This document shows positions 31,526-36,509 of a stretch of 36,509 nt of DNA, in pieces; within the stretch, counting starts at the first letter, position 1, and each line of letters begins with the position of its first letter. Source of the DNA: Nakamurella silvestris (lineage in GTDB: Bacteria > Actinomycetota > Actinomycetes > Mycobacteriales > Nakamurellaceae); contig QXCQ01000074.1 of assembly GCA_003576535.1 (NCBI GenBank), positions 25,636 through 62,144 of the forward strand, in the 5' to 3' direction. The notes under the pieces are model-generated. The model had not been told where the DNA came from. It worked only from the letters and a program-made list of their open reading frames with translations, and made no database searches. A program made the position numbers and the translations under genes.

Positions 31526-31969
31526 CTACAGCGCGGTGGCGGAACCACCGGCGGCGACGAGCTTCTCCTTGGCGGAGCCGGAGAAGGCGTTGACGGTCAC
31601 GTCGAGCTTGACGCCCGCGAGATCGCCGTCACCGAGGACCTTGACGAGCTGGCTGTCGCGGACTGCGCCCGCAGCGACCAGATCGGCAACCGTCACGGTG
31701 CCACCCTGGGGGAAGAGAACGGCGAGCTGGCCGACGTTCACGACCTGGTACTCGACCCGGAAACGGTTCTTGAAGCCCTTGAGCTTCGGGAGCCGCATGT
31801 GGATCGGGACCTGGCCACCCTCGAAGCCGGCGGGAACGTTCTTCCGTGCGCCCGTGCCCTTGGTACCGCGGCCGGCCGTCTTACCCTTGGAACCTTCACC
31901 ACGGCCCACGCGGGTCTTGGCAGTCTTCGCGCCCGGTGCGGGGCGAAGGTGATGGATCTTGATGGTCAT
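31526..31969 (-). CDS. rplO: 50S ribosomal protein L15
   Basis: Large-subunit assembly protein. It has 147 residues: the Gly/Arg/Lys-rich N-terminal arm ([33 protein letters not shown]), then [19 protein letters not shown] and the globular C-terminal domain ending SATAL. The ATG overlaps the rpmD stop (ATGA). It is the last gene of the spc ribosomal block here. Confidence 0.98.
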   Translation of the reverse strand: MTIKIHHLRPAPGAKTAKTRVGRGEGSKGKTAGRGTKGTGARKNVPAGFEGGQVPIHMRLPKLKGFKNRFRVEYQVVNVGQLAVLFPQGGTVTVADLVAAGAVRDSQLVKVLGDGDLAGVKLDVTVNAFSGSAKEKLVAAGGSATAL

Positions 31970-32166
31970 TTCTTGCCTACCTCTACGTCAGCAACTTCTT
32001 CGACCTCGATGAGGTGCCGAACGGTGTGGAGGTAACCACGGTTCACGGCGTTGTCGGGGATGACAACGGTGTGATTGATCCGCTTGAGACCGATCGAGCG
32101 CACTGTTTCACGCTGGTTCGGCTTGACACCGATGATGGAACGCTTCTGCGTCACCTGAAATGCCAT
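31966..32166 (-). CDS. rpmD: 50S ribosomal protein L30
   Basis: A 66-residue large-subunit protein with the family core [20 protein letters not shown] and [28 protein letters not shown]. The open frame extends upstream, but the ATG at 32166 has GGGAG 7 nt upstream and the family N-terminus. It abuts the rpsE stop (32168) by 1 nt and overlaps rplO by 4 nt. Confidence 0.97.
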   Translation of the reverse strand: MAFQVTQKRSIIGVKPNQRETVRSIGLKRINHTVVIPDNAVNRGYLHTVRHLIEVEEVADVEVGKK

Positions 32167-32167
32167 A

Positions 32168-32803
32168 TCAGACTCCCTGACCCAACATCGCGCGGCGCAT
32201 GGCGGCCGGAGCGACGTCTTCCAGCGGAAGACCACGGCGAGCCGCGACTTCTTCCGGACGGACCAGACCCTTCAACCCGGCGATCGTGGCGTGCACGATG
32301 TTGATCGGGTTGTCCGAGCCCAGCGACTTGGACAGGATGTCGTGGATTCCGGCGCACTCCAGCACGGCACGCACCGGACCACCGGCGATGACGCCGGTAC
32401 CCGGGGAGGCCGGACGGAGCAGAACGACGCCGGCAGCGGCTTCGCCCTGGATCGGGTGCGGGATGGTCGAACCGATCCGCGGCACCTTGAACATGCTCTT
32501 CTTGGCTTCTTCGACACCCTTGGCAATGGCGGCCGGGATTTCCTTGGCCTTGCCGTAGCCGACGCCGACGGATCCGTTTCCGTCACCGACGACGACCAGG
32601 GCGGTGAAGCTGAAGCGACGACCACCCTTGACTACCTTGGCGACACGGTTGGTCGCCACAATGCGCTCGAGCAGCGGGTTCTTCTCAACCGGTGCGTCAC
32701 GACGGCCGTCGCGACGGCCTCCGTCACGACGATCGCGACGATCTCCACCGCCACGGTTGTCGCCACCGGCCTGCGAGGAATCGCGGCGTTGGGGTCCGGG
32801 CAT
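32168..32803 (-). CDS. rpsE: 30S ribosomal protein S5
   Basis: Small-subunit protein involved in decoding accuracy. It has 211 residues with an extended Arg/Asp/Gly-rich N-terminus (about 1-38), then the double-stranded-RNA-binding-type domain ([37 protein letters not shown]) and the C-terminal half with [23 protein letters not shown]. The ATG at 32803 is fixed by GAGAGGGA 7 nt upstream; the open frame continues upstream to 32968 only by chance. It lies 52 bp after rplR. Confidence 0.97.
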   Translation of the reverse strand: MPGPQRRDSSQAGGDNRGGGDRRDRRDGGRRDGRRDAPVEKNPLLERIVATNRVAKVVKGGRRFSFTALVVVGDGNGSVGVGYGKAKEIPAAIAKGVEEAKKSMFKVPRIGSTIPHPIQGEAAAGVVLLRPASPGTGVIAGGPVRAVLECAGIHDILSKSLGSDNPINIVHATIAGLKGLVRPEEVAARRGLPLEDVAPAAMRRAMLGQGV

Positions 32804-32855
32804 CAGATGTCCCTCTCGATCTGGTGAGTGTTGAACGACTGGAGGCTGTTCATGA

Positions 32856-33254
32856 CTAGAACTCCAGCCCGCCGCTGCGCGCGGCATCGGCCAGGGCCGC
32901 GATGCGGCCGTGGTACTTGTCGCCGCCGCGGTCGAAGACCACGGAGGTGACGCCGGCGGCCTTGGCACGATCGGCGATCAGCTCGCCGACCTTCTTGGCC
33001 TTGCTGGTCTTGTCGCCCTCGGCGGCACGCAGGTCCGCTTCCAGGGTCGAGGCCGACGCGACGGTCTGGCCGATCGAGTCGTCGACAACCTGGACCAGGA
33101 TGTGACGCGCCGACCGGGTGACGACCAGACGCGGACGCAGGGACGTCCCGACGACCTTCTTGCGCAGACGGAAATGCCGACGCGTACGTGCCGTGGCGCG
33201 CCGCTGGGAAATGCTCTTCCCAACTCGCTTCTTACTTGTGGTGGCTGTGGCCAT
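32856..33254 (-). CDS. rplR: 50S ribosomal protein L18
   Basis: A 132-residue 5S rRNA-binding protein. It has a basic N-terminus ([26 protein letters not shown]) and the core [31 protein letters not shown], ending [26 protein letters not shown]. The ATG follows the rplF stop by 2 bp. Confidence 0.98.
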   Translation of the reverse strand: MATATTSKKRVGKSISQRRATARTRRHFRLRKKVVGTSLRPRLVVTRSARHILVQVVDDSIGQTVASASTLEADLRAAEGDKTSKAKKVGELIADRAKAAGVTSVVFDRGGDKYHGRIAALADAARSGGLEF

Positions 33255-33256
33255 GA

Positions 33257-33796
33257 CTACTTACCCGTCTTTCCGACCTTGCGGCGGACAACCTCGCCGG
33301 CGTAACGCACACCCTTACCCTTGTACGGGTCAGGCTTCCGCAGTTTGCGGATGTTGGCGGCGACCTCGCCCACCAGTTGCTTGTCGATGCCCTGGACGCT
33401 GAACTTGGTCGGGGTCTCGACAACGAATGTGATGCCCTCGGGAGCCGTGACCGGCACCGGGTGGGAGTAACCGAGTGCGAACACCAGGTCCTTGCCCTCG
33501 GCGGCGACACGGTAACCGACGCCGACGATCTCCATCGGCTTCGTGTACCCCTCGGTGACACCCAGCACCATGTTGTTGACCAGGGTGCGGGTCAGGCCGT
33601 GACGTGAACGGGCATCCCGGTCATCGTTCGGGCGGGTGACCGACAGGGTTCCGTCTTCGGCCTTCTCGACCGAGATGGGCTCGACGATGGTGTGGGTCAG
33701 GGTGCCCTTGGGGCCCTTGACCTCGATGGCGCTGCCATCGATGCTCACGGTGACGCCGGCGGGAACGGCGATCGGCAGTCTTCCAATACGCGACAT
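33257..33796 (-). CDS. rplF: 50S ribosomal protein L6
   Basis: A 179-residue protein near the factor-binding centre of the large subunit, made of two homologous domains. It begins [19 protein letters not shown], has [10 protein letters not shown] in domain 1, and ends with the family signature [27 protein letters not shown]. It starts 11 bp after rpsH. Confidence 0.98.
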   Translation of the reverse strand: MSRIGRLPIAVPAGVTVSIDGSAIEVKGPKGTLTHTIVEPISVEKAEDGTLSVTRPNDDRDARSRHGLTRTLVNNMVLGVTEGYTKPMEIVGVGYRVAAEGKDLVFALGYSHPVPVTAPEGITFVVETPTKFSVQGIDKQLVGEVAANIRKLRKPDPYKGKGVRYAGEVVRRKVGKTGK

Positions 33797-33807
33797 GAGA
33801 TCCTTCC

Positions 33808-34206
33808 CTACCAGACGTAGGCGAGAACTTCCCCGCCTACCTTCTTCTGAGCGGCCTGACGATCGGTCAGCAGGCCGGTCGACGTCGAGATGATCGCGAT
33901 ACCGAGGCCGCCGAGAACCTTGGGCAGTTCGGTGGAGCGCGAGTAGATACGCAGTCCCGGCTTGGAGACGCGCTTGATCCCGGCGAGCGAGCGCTCACGG
34001 CTGGGACCGTACTTCAGCTTGATGACCAGGCTCTTGCCGACGGTCGCGTCCTCGGTGGTCCAGGAGCCGATGTAGCCCTCCTTGACCAGGATGTCCGCGA
34101 TGTTGCCCTTGAGCTTGGAGAACGGCATCACGACTTGGTCGTGGTATGCCGAGTTCGCGTTGCGGATGCGAGTCAGCATGTCCGCAATCGGATCTGTCAT
34201 TGTCAT
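33808..34206 (-). CDS. rpsH: 30S ribosomal protein S8
   Basis: A 132-residue 16S rRNA-binding protein and, in E. coli, the repressor of the spc operon. It starts [18 protein letters not shown] and carries the RNA-binding signature [28 protein letters not shown] lies 11 nt before the ATG. A 184-bp structured gap separates it from rpsN, where most genomes have only a short spacer. Confidence 0.98.
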   Translation of the reverse strand: MTMTDPIADMLTRIRNANSAYHDQVVMPFSKLKGNIADILVKEGYIGSWTTEDATVGKSLVIKLKYGPSRERSLAGIKRVSKPGLRIYSRSTELPKVLGGLGIAIISTSTGLLTDRQAAQKKVGGEVLAYVW

Positions 34207-34390
34207 GGCAGGTAACGCCTTTCCCGCCGCGGTTCCTCCTCGGCGTTCACGCCGGCAGGCCTACAGCGAAGTGGGTCCGATCAGGGATCGGACCGAGTTC
34301 TTGGCCCGCGAGGATGCCCGCGGACCGGGTGGTGCCACCGCCCGGGGCGGCCGTTTCCGGCCGCCTCCGGGCGGGTGAATCAGTTCCTGA
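34207..34390 (-). promoter_or_regulatory. Structured rpsN-rpsH spacer
   Basis: No gene is visible. Stem 1 (34338-34374) starts 16 nt after the rpsN stop: GCGGCC against GGCCGC, extended outward through a G-U pair and one bulge to about 15 bp. Stem 2 (34274-34294) is a perfect GGTCCGATC/GATCGGACC with loop AGG. Together they could attenuate transcription into rpsH, or mark an internal promoter. Confidence 0.5.
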
Positions 34391-34696
34391 CTACCAGGAG
34401 GACTTGGTGATGCCCGGCAGTTCGCCGTTGTGGGCCATCTCGCGCATACGCACACGGGACAGACCGAACTTGCGGAGGTAACCGCGCGGACGGCCGTCGG
34501 CCACGTCGCGGTTGCGGTAGCGGGTGGCGCTCGAGTCGCGGGGCAGCTTCTGCAGCGCGGACTGGGCGGCCTGCTGGGCCTCGGGGGTGGTGTCGACGGC
34601 GGAGATGATCTTCTTCAGCTCGGCGCGCCGCTCGGCGTGACGGGCGACGAGCACCTTGCGCTGGTCGTTCTTCGCAATCTTGGACTTCTTGGCCAT
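34391..34696 (-). CDS. rpsN: 30S ribosomal protein S14, zinc-independent long form
   Basis: A 101-residue small-subunit head protein: [29 protein letters not shown] to [27 protein letters not shown]. It has no cysteine at all, so it is the long form (as in E. coli), not the 61-residue zinc-ribbon type usually found at this spot in actinobacterial spc operons; there the long form is usually a zinc-starvation paralogue elsewhere. The ATG overlaps the rplE stop (TAATG), so it is coupled to rplE. A strong GC-rich hairpin follows directly. Confidence 0.97.
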   Translation of the reverse strand: MAKKSKIAKNDQRKVLVARHAERRAELKKIISAVDTTPEAQQAAQSALQKLPRDSSATRYRNRDVADGRPRGYLRKFGLSRVRMREMAHNGELPGITKSSW

Positions 34697-35283
34697 TACG
34701 CGTTGGTCTCCTTGAACGGGAAGCCGAGTGCCTTGAGCAGCGCGCGACCTTCGTCATCGGTGGTGGCGGTGGTGACGACCGTGATGTCCATACCGCGCGG
34801 GCGGTCGATCCGGTCGATGTCGATCTCGTGGAACATCGACTGTTCCGTCAGACCGAAGGTGTAGTTGCCGTTGCCGTCGAACTGCGTGCCGGACAGGCCA
34901 CGGAAGTCGCGGATACGCGGGAGGGCGATCGTCAGCAGACGGTCGAGGAACTCCCACATACGGTCGTTGCGCAGGGTCACCTTGGTGCCGATGGGCATGC
35001 CTTCGCGCAGCTTGAACTGGGCGATGGAGGTGCGGGCCTTCTTGACTTCCGGCTTCTGGCCGGTGATCAGGGTGAGGTCGCGGACAGCGCCCTCGATCAG
35101 CTTCGCATCACGTGCGGCTTCGCCGACACCCATGTTGACGACGACCTTGACGACGCCCGGGATCTGCATGACGTTCGAGTACTCGAACTGCTCCTGCAGG
35201 GTGTTCCGGATCTCTTCGCGGTAGCGCGTCTTGAGGCGCGGGATGACCTTGGCTTCTGCGGTGGCGTTTTCGGTAACAGTCAT
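34696..35283 (-). CDS. rplE: 50S ribosomal protein L5
   Basis: A 195-residue 5S rRNA-binding protein of the central protuberance. It includes [20 protein letters not shown], the motif [27 protein letters not shown] and [20 protein letters not shown]. It starts 2 bp after rplX and overlaps the rpsN start by 1 nt. Confidence 0.98.
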   Translation of the reverse strand: MTVTENATAEAKVIPRLKTRYREEIRNTLQEQFEYSNVMQIPGVVKVVVNMGVGEAARDAKLIEGAVRDLTLITGQKPEVKKARTSIAQFKLREGMPIGTKVTLRNDRMWEFLDRLLTIALPRIRDFRGLSGTQFDGNGNYTFGLTEQSMFHEIDIDRIDRPRGMDITVVTTATTDDEGRALLKALGFPFKETNA

Positions 35284-35285
35284 GA

Positions 35286-35609
35286 TCAGACTTCCTTACC
35301 GGTGCGACGCGACACGCGGATGCGACGGGTCTTGCCGTCGTCCTCCACGGTGGACCGGCCCAAGCGGGTGGGCTTGCCATCGGCGTCGACAACCATGACG
35401 TTCGAGATATGGATCGGTGCTTCCTGGGTCACGATGCCACCGGACTTCGCGCCACGCTGGGTGGTGGAGACCGCGGTGTGCTTCTTGATCCGGTTCACGC
35501 CTTCGACCAGGACACGGTCGTTCTCGGGGTAGGCATGAATGACCTTGCCCTTCGCGCCCTTGTCCTTGCCGGCGATGACGAGGACGGTATCGCCCTTCTT
35601 CACCTTCAT
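35286..35609 (-). CDS. rplX: 50S ribosomal protein L24
   Basis: A 107-residue assembly-initiating protein with the KOW motif [20 protein letters not shown] near its start. Two starts are possible: GTG at 35612 or ATG at 35609. The GGAGG site lies 7 nt before the ATG but only 4 nt before the GTG, so the ATG is preferred. The rplN stop overlaps it (TGATG). Confidence 0.97.
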   Translation of the reverse strand: MKVKKGDTVLVIAGKDKGAKGKVIHAYPENDRVLVEGVNRIKKHTAVSTTQRGAKSGGIVTQEAPIHISNVMVVDADGKPTRLGRSTVEDDGKTRRIRVSRRTGKEV

Positions 35610-35977
35610 CACAGCACCTCCGGGGCAAGCGAAATGATCTTCATGTACTTCTTGTCGCGCAGCTCGCGGCCGACCGGCCCGAAGATGCGGGTTCCACGGG
35701 GATCGCCATCGGCCTTGATCAGGACGGCGGCGTTCTCGTCGAACTTGATGTAGGAACCGTCTTGACGACGACGTTCCTTGACGGTGCGGACGATGACGGC
35801 CTTGACGACGTCACCCTTCTTCACACCGGCACCTGGGATTGCGTCCTTCACCGTGGCGACGATGATGTCGCCGATCCCGGCGTAACGACGCCCTGAGCCA
35901 CCGAGGACGCGGATGCAAAGAATTTCCTTCGCACCCGTGTTGTCGGCGACGCGGAGCCTTGACTCCTGCTGAATCAC
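35609..35977 (-). CDS. rplN: 50S ribosomal protein L14
   Basis: A 122-residue large-subunit interface protein (bridge B8): [36 protein letters not shown] to [14 protein letters not shown]. The GTG at 35977 gives the exact family start and length, although the open frame reaches 36073 and the ribosome binding site is weak. It is the first gene of the spc block. The usual upstream neighbours (rplP, rpmC, rpsQ) are not present in the remaining 532 bp. Confidence 0.97.
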   Translation of the reverse strand: MIQQESRLRVADNTGAKEILCIRVLGGSGRRYAGIGDIIVATVKDAIPGAGVKKGDVVKAVIVRTVKERRRQDGSYIKFDENAAVLIKADGDPRGTRIFGPVGRELRDKKYMKIISLAPEVL

Positions 35978-36303
35978 CTTGCAGACCACTTTCTTCTGCG
36001 ACGCCCGGACGGTGTCCGAGCGCCAATTTGCCGGTACTGTCGCCGACACACCAAAAGGCAAGAGGAAGTTCAAGCATCAACAGCCTGACTTTTCACTCTT
36101 GCCCTGTCGTTCGCGCTGTTCGGCGCTCCCGACTTTGCGTGCAATCGAAAGATGACAGTGCCGTGGCGAGATTTCCGACCCCGCCACGCCAGATCGACAC
36201 CCGGCTCTCGCGAGCCAGGCACCAATCGTCAAGACTACGGCATGGCCTGGGGAAACCCCAAACCGGTGCAGGTGGGATGGGTCTCCCCTGGCCCCCTCGC
36301 TTT
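35978..36303 (-). promoter_or_regulatory. Non-coding region upstream of rplN
   Basis: Contains no recognisable gene. It is less GC-rich just upstream of rplN (36040-36160) than elsewhere and probably holds the spc promoter, but I could not settle on -35/-10 elements. A small stem GGCTC/GAGCC with loop TCGC lies at about 36203-36216. Confidence 0.45.
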
Positions 36304-36509
36304 CCCGCGAGTGGACCCCCACACCCCAGCCTCCCCCGCGAGCGGACCCCCACACCCCACATTCCGGGGTGTAACCGTCCACTCGGCGCGCCCCACACCC
36401 GCGAGCGGACCCCCACACCCCAGCCTCCCCCGCGAGCGGACCCACACACCCCACATACAGGGGTGCAGCCGCCCACTCGACACGCCCTTCCCGCGAACGG
36501 ACCCCCACA
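36304..36509. repeat. Compound tandem repeat with nested hairpins, truncated by window end
   Basis: The core CCCGCGAGCGGACCCCCACA recurs with small changes at 36304, 36335, 36398, 36429 and 36490, giving alternating steps of 31 and 61-63 bp, i.e. a compound unit of about 92-94 bp repeated twice and beginning again at the window end. In each unit the second core opens a nested hairpin (36337-36388 in unit 1): outer CGAG-GGAC against GTCC-CTCG and inner ACACCCC against GGGGTGT. Unit 2 (about 36431-36480) keeps the fold with base changes. The array is non-coding; minus-strand open frames here are translations of the repeat. Confidence 0.8.

Noticed and set aside
36077-36508. A 143-residue minus-strand open frame (and overlapping frames) at the window end
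   Set aside because: It is the translation of the 92-94-bp tandem repeat; composition is Gly/Trp/Val-rich repeats, other frames are open too, and there is no ribosome binding site.
1-36509. tRNA, rRNA or known riboswitch genes
   Set aside because: I read the intergenic regions on both strands and found no cloverleaf, rRNA segment or riboswitch core that I could support by eye.

Overview
The window is high-GC DNA from an actinobacterium. The gene order rplN-rplX-rplE-rpsN-rpsH-rplF-rplR-rpsE-rpmD-rplO, secY-adk-map, and infA-rpmJ-rpsM-rpsK-rpsD-rpoA-rplQ-truA is the classical spc/alpha ribosomal locus. The 185-residue adenylate kinase without a long LID insert, the acidic tail on L17, the many GTG/TTG starts and the BTAD-type regulator also fit Actinobacteria. 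I cannot name a genus from sequence alone.

Layout, left to right. (1) Positions 1-2681: a small CxxC/CxxH protein on the plus strand, then a tandem array of two closely related secreted-protein genes (minus strand). The array is laced with exactly 68-bp palindromic elements, and one short spacer contains a remnant of a further gene 3' end. (2) 2682-7793, minus strand: infA-rpmJ-rpsM-rpsK-rpsD-rpoA-rplQ-truA, with several structured spacers. (3) 7794-28288: about 20.5 kb of non-ribosomal genes between infA and map. Its left part holds a STAND-ATPase/BTAD regulator, a flippase-like membrane protein and an LpxA-like acyltransferase on the minus strand. These are divergent from a DegT aminotransferase and a Gfo/Idh oxidoreductase, a set that resembles the GnnA/GnnB/LpxA route to acylated 3-amino sugars. 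The middle holds methylglyoxal synthase, an AlkB-like dioxygenase, an HD protein, YdfG and a third secreted paralogue. The right part is a tightly coupled minus-strand sugar cluster (DegT aminotransferase, epimerase, hexapeptide acyltransferase, GT4 glycosyltransferase), a divergent L-2-hydroxyglutarate oxidase, and two paralogous polytopic membrane proteins that look like GT-C glycosyltransferases. (4) 28289-35977, minus strand: map-adk-secY and the spc ribosomal proteins. (5) 35978-36509: non-coding, with a tandem hairpin repeat running off the window end.

The central island reads as a cell-envelope glycan or glycolipid locus (amino-sugar synthesis, acylation, glycosyl transfer, membrane transport or polymer assembly) with metabolic and repair genes interspersed. 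That is inference from families and neighbourhood. Transcription units throughout are closed by long hairpins, some nearly perfect, placed about 10-35 nt after stop codons and mostly lacking U-tracts. Two hairpin families recur (68-bp elements, seven copies; CGATTCGGG-ended elements, three copies). The secreted protein family with its HDD-x-D motif, associated with both hairpin families, is the least explained coding feature.
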